A DNA stretch of 43,595 nt from positions 1 through 43,595 of the forward strand of contig NZ_JAGKJK010000030.1 in the NCBI RefSeq assembly GCF_020329435.1, read 5' to 3'. Within the stretch, counting starts at the first letter, position 1. Every line of letters starts with the position of its first letter. The notes below the pieces were generated by a model that was not told where the DNA came from, made no database searches, and was given only the letters and a program-made list of their open reading frames with translations. This DNA is from Bradyrhizobium hereditatis. GTDB lineage: Bacteria; Pseudomonadota; Alphaproteobacteria; Rhizobiales; Xanthobacteraceae. Position numbers and translations under genes: made by a program. Shown one piece after another: positions 1 to 8,449 of this stretch.

Positions 1-128
1 CGGAACCAGGCGATCAGCGCCTCCGGCTCGCTCGCCACCTTGGCCTCGCGCAAAATCTTGCCGTTGGCATCAACAACACACACGCTCGAGCATTCCAATG
101 ACACGTCGATTCCGGCATAGTGGTTCAT
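1..128 (-). CDS. IS110-family transposase, N-terminal fragment (runs off the left edge)
   Basis: The minus strand from 128 reads MNHYAGIDVSLE, then CSSVCVVDANGKIL, and stays open to the window edge (42 complete codons). The opening YAGIDVSLE is the start of the RuvC-like DEDD domain of IS110-family recombinases, and its Asp is the first catalytic acid. The start codon has a purine-rich ribosome binding site (GAGGAGAG) about 6-8 bases upstream. Only the N-terminus is present, so the Tnp20 domain with the catalytic Ser and the element's other end lie outside the window. Family assignment is confident; subgroup and element name are not determinable. Confidence 0.8.
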   Translation of the reverse strand, partial: MNHYAGIDVSLECSSVCVVDANGKILREAKVASEPEALIAWF

Positions 129-130
129 GG

Positions 131-299
131 TCGTCTCTCCTCGATGCTTGGAGCGAGGTCCGTCCTCGACTCCGTTTACACCATCAGTGTGAGGGACGAC
201 CGCCTCCCAAGCCAGCCGCGCGACGCGCGCTACCACATTGCGCCGTAGCTAGCGCGGCTGGCTTGGGAGGCCTCGGGGCCCGTTACCCCATCTACGGGA
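131..299 (-). ncRNA. IS110 left-end leader, candidate bridge RNA region
   Basis: About 170 bases without a gene lie between the transposase start and the stop codon of the neighbouring CDF gene. In the IS110 subgroup this 5' non-coding end encodes the bridge (seek) RNA, which pairs with target and donor DNA. The sequence is highly structured. It has a 20-bp perfect stem (202-221 with 252-271), an inner 5-bp stem (229-233 with 245-249) that leaves an internal loop, and a second small hairpin (154-158 with 164-168). A stem carrying an internal loop is the kind of shape expected. The position and folding are seen; the RNA itself, its ends and its loops' guide sequences are inference. The exact element boundary before 300 is unknown. 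Confidence 0.4.
202..271. repeat. 20-bp perfect inverted repeat in the IS110 leader
   Basis: The arms 202-221 and 252-271 are exact reverse complements (GCCTCCCAAGCCAGCCGCGC and its complement) with a 30-base spacer. The spacer itself folds through GCTAC/GTAGC. It sits in the leader of the IS110 transposase and probably forms the main stem of the leader RNA. A protein-binding site is an alternative reading. Confidence 0.8.
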
Positions 300-1247
300 C
301 TACACCCGTTCCGCCGGCGCCAGCCTGCACGTCTCCCCACCCACCTCGATCTGCAGCGTGGAATGGTGGATATTGAACCGGTACGAAAGCTCCTCGCACA
401 CGCGATGCAGGAAGGCGTCGTCGGTGCCGCCGGGCCGCACCAGATGCGCGGTCAAAGCGGTCTCGTTGGTGCTCATGGCCCAGACGTGGAGGTCATGTAC
501 TTCAGAGACTCCTTCAAGCCCGGCAAGATACTCCCTCACCTCCACCAGCTCGATGCCACGCGGCACACCGTCGAGCGCGAGATTGACGCTGTCGCGTGCC
601 AGGCCCCATCCGCTCCAGAATACCACCGCCGCAATGACAAGGCTGATCGCGGGATCAAGCCACAGCCATCCCGTCACCATGATGATGAGTGCGGCCACGA
701 CCACGCCGAGCGAGACGCCGGCATCGGCCGCCATGTGCAGATAGGCGCCGCGAATGTTGAGATCGCCATGGCGACCGCGCATGAACAACAGCGCGGTAAA
801 ACCGTTGATGGCGACGCCGAGGGCTGCGACCACCACGATAGTCCAGCCCGCAACCGGCGCGGGGCTGTAGAGCCGATTGACCGCCTCGACGACAATGCCG
901 CCGACCGCAACCAGCAGCAGGCCTGCATTGAACAGCGCCGCCAGGATCGAGGCGCGGCGATAGCCGTAAGTATGCCGGTGGGTCGGCTGCTTCTGCGCCA
1001 GCCATGCCGCACCCCATGCCAGTAGCAGCGCGATCACGTCGGAGAGATTGTGGACGGCGTCGGAAATCAGGGCCAGTGAGTTCGCGGCGTAGCCGAAGAT
1101 CAGTTCGGCAATGACGAAGCCGGTATTGAGCGAGGCGCCGATGGCGAAGGCCCAGCCGTAATTGTCCGGCGCATGGCGGTGGCCGGCATGACCATGGGAA
1201 TGATCATGGCCGTGGGAGTGAGTATGATGGTGGTGATCGTGCGCCAT
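300..1247 (-). CDS. Cation diffusion facilitator (CDF) family metal efflux transporter
   Basis: This is a 315-residue inner-membrane antiporter of the CzcD/ZitB type, expected to export Zn2+ or a similar divalent metal in exchange for protons. The N-terminus is His-rich (about residues 3-26), as in many zinc CDF proteins. Six membrane segments follow. The transport-site motifs are HNLSD (66-70) in TM2 and HMAAD (171-175) in TM5, and a soluble C-terminal domain ends the protein. The start MAHDH at 1247 is preferred over an ATG at 1262 because GAGG lies just upstream. The IS110 end abuts its stop codon. Metal specificity cannot be read from sequence alone. Confidence 0.9.
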   Translation of the reverse strand: MAHDHHHHTHSHGHDHSHGHAGHRHAPDNYGWAFAIGASLNTGFVIAELIFGYAANSLALISDAVHNLSDVIALLLAWGAAWLAQKQPTHRHTYGYRRASILAALFNAGLLLVAVGGIVVEAVNRLYSPAPVAGWTIVVVAALGVAINGFTALLFMRGRHGDLNIRGAYLHMAADAGVSLGVVVAALIIMVTGWLWLDPAISLVIAAVVFWSGWGLARDSVNLALDGVPRGIELVEVREYLAGLEGVSEVHDLHVWAMSTNETALTAHLVRPGGTDDAFLHRVCEELSYRFNIHHSTLQIEVGGETCRLAPAERV

Positions 1248-1315
1248 TCCGCCTCGATGCATTTCGACGGCGATTCATATAGCGCGGGGATTTTGGAATA
1301 CTATTACAGGTGATC

Positions 1316-1403
1316 GTAGGGTGGGTTAGCGCAGCGTAACCCACCGACAGACGTTGCCGCGTATTGAGATCTTGGTGGGTTACGCTTCGCTAACCCACCC
1401 TAC
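1316..1403. repeat. Paired intergenic palindrome, GTAGGG family, copy 1
   Basis: The two 30-base arms, 1316-1345 and 1374-1403, are reverse complements with one mismatch. Each arm is itself nearly palindromic (GGTGGGTTA...TAACCCACC), so the unit can form two hairpins or one long one. It lies between the parC stop and the CDF start. The same design recurs at 4626-4707, 14225-14303 and 14911-15000. Confidence 0.85.
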
Positions 1404-1411
1404 ATTCTTGC

Positions 1412-3667
1412 CTACTCCACGCCGCGCAGGAACTTGTTCGATTTCGGCAAGCCATGCGCGAGGCGGCCGGCGTCGGCGCGATTGCCGCGCCAGTCGGCCA
1501 GTTCCTTTGCACTCATGCTCTGCTCGCGGCCGGCAGAATCCTTCCAGGTCAGGCCTTCCTTGAACTCGAACACTGCGACGTCTGAGAGTTTGGCGCTGGT
1601 GTATTTCTGCAAGCGCACGCCGCGGCCGCGCGCCATTTCCGGCACCTGCTCGAGCGGGAACAGCACCATCTTGTGGTTGGTGCCGATCGCGGCCACGGTG
1701 TCGCCCTGCACCGTCGCAATCGCGCAGGCTTCCGCCGGCATGGTGACGTTAAGCACCTGCTTGCCCTTGCGCGTATTGCTGACGCAATCCTCTTCCTTGA
1801 CGATAAAGCCCTGCCCTTCGCTGCTCGCGATCAGGAATTTGCGCTCGCCCTTGTTGACGAACAGCGAGACGATGGCCGCGTCCTGCTCGAGATCGATGTA
1901 CATGCGGATCGGCTCGCCATGGCCGCGGCCGCCCGGCAGCTTGGCGACGTCGAGCGAGTAGAACTTGCCGTTGGTCGCGAACAGCAGCAGCTTTGACGTG
2001 GTCTCGGCAAAGAAGGCGTGGTCGAGCTTGTCGTCGGTCTTGAAGGCCAGGCCCGAGATATCTTCGACGTGGCCCTTCAGCGTACGCACCCAGCCCTTTT
2101 CGGAGATCACGACCGTCACCGGCTCGCGCTCGACAAAGGCTTCCTCGATCGCAGCAAGATCATGCTCGGGCGCGTCGGCGAATTGCGTGCGGCGTTTGCC
2201 GAGCGGCGTCTTCGGCCCGAAGATGTCGCGCACCTTGCGGACCTGCTCGCCGACCTTGGACCATTGCTCGGCTTCCGAGGCGAGCAGCGACTTGATGCCC
2301 TTCAACTCGTTGCGGAGGTTCTTGTCCTCGGTGCGGATTTCGAACTCTTCCAGCTTGCGCAAGCTACGCAGCCGCATGTTGAGGATGGCGTCAGCCTGGA
2401 CTTCCGTGAGCTTGAACGCCTTGATCAGCGCCGGCTTCGGCTCGTCCTCGGTACGGATGATCTTGATCACCTTGTCGATGTTCAGATAGGCGATCAGGTA
2501 GCCGCCGAGGATTTCGAGGCGGTTCTCGATCTGGGTCTTGCGGTAGTTCGAACGCCGCACCAGCACGTCGCGCAGATGGTCGAGCCATTCGCGCAAACAT
2601 TCCGCTAGCCCCACCACCTTGGGGATCTTGCCCTTCACCAGCACGTTGAGGTTAAGCGAAATCTTGCTTTCGAGCTCGGTGAGCCGGAACAAGGATTCCA
2701 TCATCAGCGCCGGATCGACCGTGCGGGATTTCGGCTCGATCACGAGGCGAATGTCTTCTGCCGACTCGTCCCTGACGTCGCCGACCAGCGGCAGCTTCTT
2801 CTCGTTCAGAAGCTCGGCGATCTTTTCGACCAGCCGCGACTTCTGCACCAGCCACGGAATCTCGGTGATGACGACGACCCAGGTGCCGCGGGCGCCCTCT
2901 TCCTGGACCCACTTGGCGCGGGTGCGGAACGAGCCGCGCCCGGTGGTGTAGGCTTCCGCGATGGCTTCCTTGGAATCGACGACGATGCCGCCGGTCGGGA
3001 AATCCGGACCCTTGACCCATCTCAGAAGCGACTTGGATTTCGCCTCGGGCTTGTCGATCAGGTGCAGCGCGGCGTCGCAGAGTTCGGCGGCGTTGTGCGG
3101 CGGGATCGAGGTTGCCATGCCGACCGCAATGCCCTGTGCGCCGTTGGCGAGCAGGTTCGGGAAGCCGCCGGGCAGAACCACCGGCTCCTTGCTCTGGCCA
3201 TCGTAATTGGGGCGGAACTCGACGCCGTCCTCGTCGATGCCTTCAAGCAAGAGCCGCGCGACCTCGGTCATGCGGGCTTCGGTGTAGCGGTAGGCGGCCG
3301 GGTTATCGCCGTCGATATTGCCGAAATTGCCCTGGCCGTCGACCAGCGGGTAGCGCGAGGCAAAGTCCTGGGCGAGACGCACCATCGCGTCGTAGATCGC
3401 CTGGTCGCCATGCGGATGGAACGAGCCCATCACGTCGCCGACGATCTTGGCCGACTTCTTGAACGCCGAGCCGGGGTCGAGCCGGAGCAGGCGCATGCCG
3501 TAGAGAATGCGCCGGTGCACCGGCTTCAGCCCGTCGCGGGCGTCCGGCAGAGCGCGGTGCATGATGGTCGAGAGGGCGTAGGCGAGATAGCGCTCTTCCA
3601 GCGCATCGCGCAGCATCACCTCATGGATTTCGGCCGGCTCTTCCGGCGGTAGCTGTCGTTTTCCCAT
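1412..3667 (-). CDS. parC: DNA topoisomerase IV subunit A
   Basis: A 751-residue type IIA topoisomerase subunit that, with ParE, decatenates replicated chromosomes. The N-terminal breakage-reunion domain starts near residue 15 and has HPHGD at 84-88. The catalytic Tyr is 128 in RYTEARM, with Arg127 before it. A short C-terminal beta-pinwheel follows, and length fits ParC rather than GyrA. At the position matching E. coli ParC Ser80 there is Gln89, and Asp93 stands for Glu84. It is the last gene before a palindromic repeat and reads away from recO, with another repeat in between. Assignment is firm. Confidence 0.95.
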   Translation of the reverse strand: MGKRQLPPEEPAEIHEVMLRDALEERYLAYALSTIMHRALPDARDGLKPVHRRILYGMRLLRLDPGSAFKKSAKIVGDVMGSFHPHGDQAIYDAMVRLAQDFASRYPLVDGQGNFGNIDGDNPAAYRYTEARMTEVARLLLEGIDEDGVEFRPNYDGQSKEPVVLPGGFPNLLANGAQGIAVGMATSIPPHNAAELCDAALHLIDKPEAKSKSLLRWVKGPDFPTGGIVVDSKEAIAEAYTTGRGSFRTRAKWVQEEGARGTWVVVITEIPWLVQKSRLVEKIAELLNEKKLPLVGDVRDESAEDIRLVIEPKSRTVDPALMMESLFRLTELESKISLNLNVLVKGKIPKVVGLAECLREWLDHLRDVLVRRSNYRKTQIENRLEILGGYLIAYLNIDKVIKIIRTEDEPKPALIKAFKLTEVQADAILNMRLRSLRKLEEFEIRTEDKNLRNELKGIKSLLASEAEQWSKVGEQVRKVRDIFGPKTPLGKRRTQFADAPEHDLAAIEEAFVEREPVTVVISEKGWVRTLKGHVEDISGLAFKTDDKLDHAFFAETTSKLLLFATNGKFYSLDVAKLPGGRGHGEPIRMYIDLEQDAAIVSLFVNKGERKFLIASSEGQGFIVKEEDCVSNTRKGKQVLNVTMPAEACAIATVQGDTVAAIGTNHKMVLFPLEQVPEMARGRGVRLQKYTSAKLSDVAVFEFKEGLTWKDSAGREQSMSAKELADWRGNRADAGRLAHGLPKSNKFLRGVE

Positions 3668-3717
3668 GGGGAGGCGTTAAACTTTTGTGGTGAATCGGGC
3701 AAGAAGCGAATGGGGCC

Positions 3718-3836
3718 GGTCCGCCCCTGCGAACGCAGGGGACCATAACCACAAGCCTTTGTGGCGAAAAATGGCTGGCGCCACAGCTTTGATCGATCGA
3801 CCGCAGAGTATAGGTCCCTGCGTGCGCAGGGGCGAC
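3718..3836. repeat. Paired intergenic palindrome built on CCCCTGCG..CGCAGGGG
   Basis: Two hairpins face each other: GTCCGCCCCTGCG with CGCAGGGGACC (3718-3743), and GGTCCCTGCG with CGCAGGGGCGAC (3812-3836). They sit about 70 bases apart in the parC/recO gap and end immediately next to the recO stop codon. This is a different family from the GTAGGG palindromes. Confidence 0.75.
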
Positions 3837-3840
3837 AGGC

Positions 3841-4593
3841 TTAGCCAGCAGAGCTGATTCGCGCCCGCTGCCGTGTCACCGCATTGATAAACCCGCCCCG
3901 CGCGTCGGAATGGCCCTGCCCGCGCGGTTCCAGCACATGGCGGAGCAGGAAGAGGCCGGTCAGCCGGAAACCGTCCTGCAGGTCCTGGTCCGACCAGCTG
4001 TTCGCCCCGCCCTCGCCTTCGCGCAGGAATTGCGGCAGCCGCAGCAGCCGGTCGCGGTAGGGCTCGCCGGCCCGCCGCGATACCGCGCCGCCGGATTTCG
4101 GCGAGACGTAGATCAGGTCCGTGGTCTCGCCGGTGGCGGCGCAGTTTTCCAGATCGAGACCGAAGCCAAGCTCGGCGAGCATCGCGAGCTCGAACCGGAT
4201 GAGATGGGCCGCCGCGCCGCCGGGATCGTCAAAGTCGTCGAGCGTCCGCTCGAGCATTTCATAGATGTCCTCGTGCGGATCGCGCTCCGGCAACAGCCGC
4301 GCCAGCGAGGCCAGATGGGTGACGCCGTAGACGGCATGGGAGGACGCGAGCAGCGTCGCCGCACGCAGCCGCGTGCCTTCGATCTGGTAGGTGCCGAGGT
4401 GCTCGTCGAGCCGCGCCCGCCATACCGCGGTGACGTTGTTGCCGGGCTGCAGCAGCGGCCGCATCCGCGACGAGGCCCCGCCGCGCACCAGTCCGAGATG
4501 ACGGCCGTGCTCGCGCGTGAGCAGCTCGACGATGGCAGAGGATTCGCCATGCCGCCGCACACCCAGCACGATACCTTCGTCGGTCCATTCCAT
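3841..4593 (-). CDS. recO: DNA repair protein RecO
   Basis: A 250-residue RecFOR-pathway mediator that helps load RecA on SSB-coated DNA and anneals strands. The start MEWTDEGIVLGVRRHGES is typical of the N-terminal OB fold (about 1-80), followed by the helical C-terminal domain. Length matches alphaproteobacterial RecO. It lies on the same strand as the era operon upstream, separated by a small membrane-protein gene and repeats. Confidence 0.93.
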   Translation of the reverse strand: MEWTDEGIVLGVRRHGESSAIVELLTREHGRHLGLVRGGASSRMRPLLQPGNNVTAVWRARLDEHLGTYQIEGTRLRAATLLASSHAVYGVTHLASLARLLPERDPHEDIYEMLERTLDDFDDPGGAAAHLIRFELAMLAELGFGLDLENCAATGETTDLIYVSPKSGGAVSRRAGEPYRDRLLRLPQFLREGEGGANSWSDQDLQDGFRLTGLFLLRHVLEPRGQGHSDARGGFINAVTRQRARISSAG

Positions 4594-4625
4594 GGGCGGA
4601 GTTTACAGGAATTCCGCTATCAGCC

Positions 4626-4707
4626 GTAGGGCGGATTAGCGGAAGCGTAATCCGCCAGTTCACGGCTCGGTTCACGCGGCGGGTTACGCTTCGCTAACCC
4701 GCCCTAC
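4626..4707. repeat. Paired intergenic palindrome, GTAGGG family, copy 2
   Basis: The arms GTAGGGCGGATTAGCGG.. (4626-4656) and ..TTCGCTAACCCGCCCTAC (4678-4707) are inverted copies. They follow the same plan as copy 1 at 1316-1403, with GGCGGGTTA in place of GGTGGGTTA. The copy fills the gap between recO and the small membrane protein. Confidence 0.85.
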
Positions 4708-4713
4708 GCAATC

Positions 4714-5121
4714 CTATTCCTTGAACCACCCTACCGCGTCGCCGGTGAAGGAGAGGTACAGCCCGATCGCAGTCAGCGCGCAGGAAATCACCTCGATGCC
4801 GCTGTCGAATGCCAGGCCCTTCTCGCCGATGATCTGCACGAGCGAGATCACTGACAGCACCAGCAGCGCCGCCAGCACCCAGCGCGGCCAGTTCTTGCGG
4901 CCCTCGGCGGCAAGCCGAACGAGGTAGACCAGCAGCAGGATCAGTCCGGCGGCCATCAAGGTTCCGGTATTGATCATCTGCTCCGTCATCTTCGCGGTGG
5001 GCGTGCGGTCCTGAAACGCCACCGACACCGCATCCAGCGTCAATGACAGATACAGCAGGACTTCAAACCACACCACATTGCGAGGTACGTTCAACGGGCG
5101 TGCTTGTTGTTGCGTCATCAT
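4714..5121 (-). CDS. Small integral membrane protein, function unknown
   Basis: 135 residues starting MMTQQQARPLNVP. Four hydrophobic segments are visible: about residues 18-36, 52-70, 80-98 and 110-127. The last leads into a short polar tail (DAVGWFKE). No catalytic or binding motif is recognised. It lies between repeats, downstream of era and upstream of recO on the same strand, so it may be transcribed alone. The coding call rests on length, membrane pattern and codon structure. Confidence 0.7.
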   Translation of the reverse strand: MMTQQQARPLNVPRNVVWFEVLLYLSLTLDAVSVAFQDRTPTAKMTEQMINTGTLMAAGLILLLVYLVRLAAEGRKNWPRWVLAALLVLSVISLVQIIGEKGLAFDSGIEVISCALTAIGLYLSFTGDAVGWFKE

Positions 5122-5139
5122 GGGTGCGTTCCACCGTCA

Positions 5140-5246
5140 TTGCCTGCGACCGCAGAGCGTTTGCGCAAGGAAGCGAAGCGATGAAGCAAACAATGTTTCG
5201 GCGTTTACTGGTCTAGGGATTGCTTCGCTTGGCTCGCAATAACTGT
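5140..5246. repeat. Degenerate intergenic repeat of the CATTGCGAGCGAAGC type
   Basis: The segment holds TCATTGC...GAAGCGAAGCGATGAAGC on one side and GGATTGCTTCGCTTGGCTCGCAATAA on the other. It resembles a decayed copy of the cleaner palindrome at 32668-32746. It lies downstream of era. Confidence 0.5.
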
Positions 5247-5252
5247 CTTCAA

Positions 5253-6182
5253 TCATTCCTTGGGAAATTCCAGCCCCATTTCCCTGTAGCGGTCGGGGTC
5301 GTCGCCCCAGTTCTCGCGCACCTTGACGAACAAAAACAGATGCACGGGCACGCCCAAAATCTCCGCGATCTCCTTGCGCGATTCCGCGCCAATCGACTTG
5401 ATGGTGGCGCCGCCCTTGCCGAGCACGATCTTGCGCTGGCTTTCGCGCTCGACAAAGATCGTTTGCTCGATCCGCACCGATTTGTCCTTGCGCTCGGTCC
5501 AGGTGTCGGTCTCAACGGTCGACTGGTACGGCAGTTCCTGGTGGAGCTGGCGATAGATCTTCTCCCGGGTGATTTCCGCCGCCAGATGCCGCAGCGGCGC
5601 ATCCGACATCTGGTCCTCCGGATAATGAAACGGCCCCGGCGGCACGCTCTTCGCCAACGTCTTGCGCAGGTCGTCGACGCCGTCGCCCGACAGCGCCGAG
5701 ATCATGAAGGTGTGCTCGAACTTCATCCGTTCGTTGGCGGCCTGTGCCAGCGCCAACAGCTTTTCGCGCGGGACCAGGTCGATCTTGTTCAGCACCAGCA
5801 TTTTCGGGTGCGTGACCGTCGCAAGCTTGGAGAGAATCGCCTCGGCTTCTTCGTCGATCCCGGCCTTGGCGTCGAGCAGCACGCAGACAAGGTCGGCGTC
5901 ATGGGCGCCGCTCCAGGCGGTGGACACCATGGCGCGGTCAAGCCGCCGCTTCGGTGAGAAGATGCCGGGCGTATCAACCAGAATGATCTGGGCGTTATCC
6001 TCGATCACGATACCGCGGATCAGCGCGCGGGTCGTCTGCACCTTGCGTGAGACGATAGTGACCTTGGAGCCGACCAGCGCGTTGACGAGCGTGGATTTGC
6101 CGACATTGGGCGCGCCGATCAGCGCGACGAAGCCGCAGCGGGTTTCGGCCGGCGCGGCAGCGGGTGAACCTTCAACTATCAT
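5253..6182 (-). CDS. era: GTPase Era
   Basis: A 309-residue GTPase needed for 16S rRNA maturation and 30S assembly. The G1 P-loop GAPNVGKS is at 23-30, DTPG (G3) and NKID (G4) follow, and the C-terminal KH domain contains VLGKGGATIK for RNA binding. I chose ATG 6182 (MIVEG), which overlaps the rnc stop by 11 bases. A GTG at 6206 gives eight more residues but has no better ribosome binding site. It is the last gene of the pdxJ-acpS-lepB-rnc-era operon. Confidence 0.93.
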   Translation of the reverse strand: MIVEGSPAAAPAETRCGFVALIGAPNVGKSTLVNALVGSKVTIVSRKVQTTRALIRGIVIEDNAQIILVDTPGIFSPKRRLDRAMVSTAWSGAHDADLVCVLLDAKAGIDEEAEAILSKLATVTHPKMLVLNKIDLVPREKLLALAQAANERMKFEHTFMISALSGDGVDDLRKTLAKSVPPGPFHYPEDQMSDAPLRHLAAEITREKIYRQLHQELPYQSTVETDTWTERKDKSVRIEQTIFVERESQRKIVLGKGGATIKSIGAESRKEIAEILGVPVHLFLFVKVRENWGDDPDRYREMGLEFPKE

Positions 6183-6990
6183 TGCTGCCGCCGGCGACGC
6201 CTTCACGCTCGATCATCACGGAGGCGGCGACCTTCTCGGCGGCGCGCTTGGAGCCGCCGACGCCTTCGGCGGGCGCCAGCCCCGGCAACTCGACGGCAAC
6301 GCGGAACTGCGGGTCGTGATGCGGCCCGGTGCGCTCGATCTCGCGATAGACCGGCGTCGGCAAGCCCTTGCTCTGGGCCCATTCCTGCAACACCGTCTTG
6401 GGATCGCGCAGTGGCCGGCGCGGCTTGCGCATCCGCTCCAGCCAGTTGCGCTCGACGAACTGGGAGGCCGCCGCGTAGCCGCCGTCGAGATAGATCGCCC
6501 CGATCACCGCCTCGCAGATATCGCCGAGCACGGATTTGCGCAGGCGCGCGCTCGCCCCTGCGCCGACCGCGCCGAGCTTGATGTCATCGAGCAGCCCGAG
6601 CGACTTGGCGACATCGGCGCAGCTTTCCTTGCGTACGAGATCGGCCAGCCGTTTCGACAACTCGCCCTCGTCGGCCCGCGGATAGGCGCGGTACAGCATG
6701 TCGGAGATGATCAGCCCGAGCACGTGGTCGCCGAGAAACTCGAGGCGCTGATAGCTGTCGGCGCGATGGCGGGTCGCGGGCTTCAATGCCGAGACGTGGG
6801 TAAAGGCGGTCGTCAGCAACGCGGGATCGGAAAAGGTGTAGCCGATGCGCCCCTCGATCGCAGCCGTGGCCGCCTTGGCTGCCGCCTTGCCGCGCTTCTT
6901 CTTTTTCGGGGCAGCCGCGGCCGCATCAGTCTGCTGGCCCGCCTCGTTTGGGGTCGCCGTATCAGGAATGATCGCGGTCTCGTCGGTCAT
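6172..6990 (-). CDS. rnc: Ribonuclease III
   Basis: A 272-residue double-strand-specific endoribonuclease that processes rRNA and structured mRNAs. The signature QRLEFLGD (81-88) supplies Glu84 and Asp88, and GDICEAVIGAIYLD later supplies the second acidic pair. A dsRNA-binding domain ends the protein (KTVLQEWAQSKGLP onward). About 45 extra N-terminal residues rich in Ala and Lys (KKKKRGKAAAKAA) precede the catalytic domain. The ATG at 6990 overlaps the lepB TGA (ATGA), which favours translational coupling. Confidence 0.94.
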   Translation of the reverse strand: MTDETAIIPDTATPNEAGQQTDAAAAAPKKKKRGKAAAKAATAAIEGRIGYTFSDPALLTTAFTHVSALKPATRHRADSYQRLEFLGDHVLGLIISDMLYRAYPRADEGELSKRLADLVRKESCADVAKSLGLLDDIKLGAVGAGASARLRKSVLGDICEAVIGAIYLDGGYAAASQFVERNWLERMRKPRRPLRDPKTVLQEWAQSKGLPTPVYREIERTGPHHDPQFRVAVELPGLAPAEGVGGSKRAAEKVAASVMIEREGVAGGSNDS

Positions 6991-7745
6991 CGCACGATAG
7001 AGAATAGGCGATTCCAGCGCACCGCCGTCGGCCAGCGCCAGAACATCCAGGCATGTTCGCCCTCGGCAATCGAGAAGAAGATCATCTGCGCCCGACCGAC
7101 GATATTCTCGAACGGCACGTAGCCCACCGCCGACAGTACGCGGCTGTCCGTCGAATTGTCGCGGTTGTCGCCCATCATGAAAAAGTGGCCGGGGGGCACG
7201 GTATAGACGTTGGTGTTGTCGTAGAAACCGTTGTCGACGCAATCGAGCGTTTCATAGCTGACGCCGTTCGGCAGCGTCTCCTTCCAGCGCTTGACGCGCG
7301 CGGTGGCGTCCGAGCCGCAGGGGTCCTCGCCGATGAAGTCGGAAAGCCGCTCGCGCTTGACCGGCTTGTCGTTGATGTAGAGCAGGCCTTCCCGCATCTG
7401 GATGCGGTCGCCCGGCAAGCCGATCACGCGCTTGATGTAATCGGTGGAGTCGTCCTTCGGCAGGCGGAACACCACGATGTCGCCCCGGTTCGGCTCCGAG
7501 CCGAAGATACGGCCCGAGAACAAGGGCGGCGACAGCGGAATCGAATAGTGGCTGTAGCCGTAGGAATATTTCGAGACGAACAGGTAATCGCCGACCAGCA
7601 GCGTCGCCTTCATCGATCCCGAGGGGATGTTGAACGGCTGGAACAGGAAAGTGCGGATCACAAGCGCGATCAGGAGAGCGTGGATGACGACGCGGATGGT
7701 TTCACCCAATCCGCTTTCAGATTTTGTGCCGGATGTCACGCTCAT
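6987..7745 (-). CDS. lepB: Signal peptidase I
   Basis: A 252-residue membrane serine protease that removes signal peptides from exported proteins. One N-terminal membrane segment (about 18-36) is followed by IPSGSMKATL with nucleophile Ser44 and by YIKRVIGLPGD with the general base Lys105. The C-terminal box GDNRDNSTDSR is present. The start MSVTSG at 7745 fits the usual N-terminus; an upstream ATG at 7778 is less likely. The 284-base gap to acpS is AT-rich near 7960-7990 and could hold a promoter for lepB-rnc-era. Confidence 0.94.
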   Translation of the reverse strand: MSVTSGTKSESGLGETIRVVIHALLIALVIRTFLFQPFNIPSGSMKATLLVGDYLFVSKYSYGYSHYSIPLSPPLFSGRIFGSEPNRGDIVVFRLPKDDSTDYIKRVIGLPGDRIQMREGLLYINDKPVKRERLSDFIGEDPCGSDATARVKRWKETLPNGVSYETLDCVDNGFYDNTNVYTVPPGHFFMMGDNRDNSTDSRVLSAVGYVPFENIVGRAQMIFFSIAEGEHAWMFWRWPTAVRWNRLFSIVR

Positions 7746-8029
7746 CGCTTTCCCAATTCCCGCAAGCCCCGCCCGCACGGTGGCAGTACGCTTTCCACAC
7801 GCGAATCGCCTTAAACGTTCGCGTTAGGAAAACGGTCTCGATACCTGATGTTGAGGGCCAATTCCGGCGCAAACCAGAATCGGCCCTGGCTCGAACATAT
7901 CGCTCGCGGGCGTTTTAGACGGTTGTTCGTGGGCGCGCAATCAAGCGCCTTGTCAAAACTTCATAATCCATTGAAAAATCAATGATTTTTAGTTTTGCCC
8001 GCGTTTCCCGGCGCAAACGCCTGCGCAGC

Positions 8030-8449
8030 TCACGGTTTGCCGGGAGCGACCGCCGAAATTATGACGAAGGCCTGCGCCAGCGGCCAGTCGTCGGTGATCG
8101 ACAGATCGATCCGCGCCTCGAACCCCTCCGGCGTCATCGCTTCCAGCCGGGCCAGCGCCCCGCCGGTGAGTTTCATGGTCGGACGGCCCCCCGGCAGGTT
8201 CACCACCCCCATGTCCCGCCACCACACCCCTCGCCGGATCCCGGTGCCGAGCGCCTTGGAACAGGCCTCCTTGGCGGCGAATCGCTTGGCATAGGTGGCC
8301 ACCACCATCTTTTCGCTGTTGGCGCGGCGCGCGGCCTTGGCGCGCTCGGCGTCGGTGAAGATGCGGTCGAGAAAGCGGTCGCCGTGCCGTTCGATCACCT
8401 TGGCGACCCGGGTGATGTCGACCAGGTCGGAGCCGATGCCGATGATCAT
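8030..8449 (-). CDS. acpS: Holo-[acyl-carrier-protein] synthase
   Basis: A 139-residue 4'-phosphopantetheinyl transferase that activates acyl carrier protein for lipid synthesis. It begins MIIGIGSDLVDITR with metal ligand Asp8, and has FAAKEACSKALG with Glu61, the two AcpS signatures. The ATG at 8449 overlaps the pdxJ stop as ATGA. Confidence 0.95.
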   Translation of the reverse strand: MIIGIGSDLVDITRVAKVIERHGDRFLDRIFTDAERAKAARRANSEKMVVATYAKRFAAKEACSKALGTGIRRGVWWRDMGVVNLPGGRPTMKLTGGALARLEAMTPEGFEARIDLSITDDWPLAQAFVIISAVAPGKP

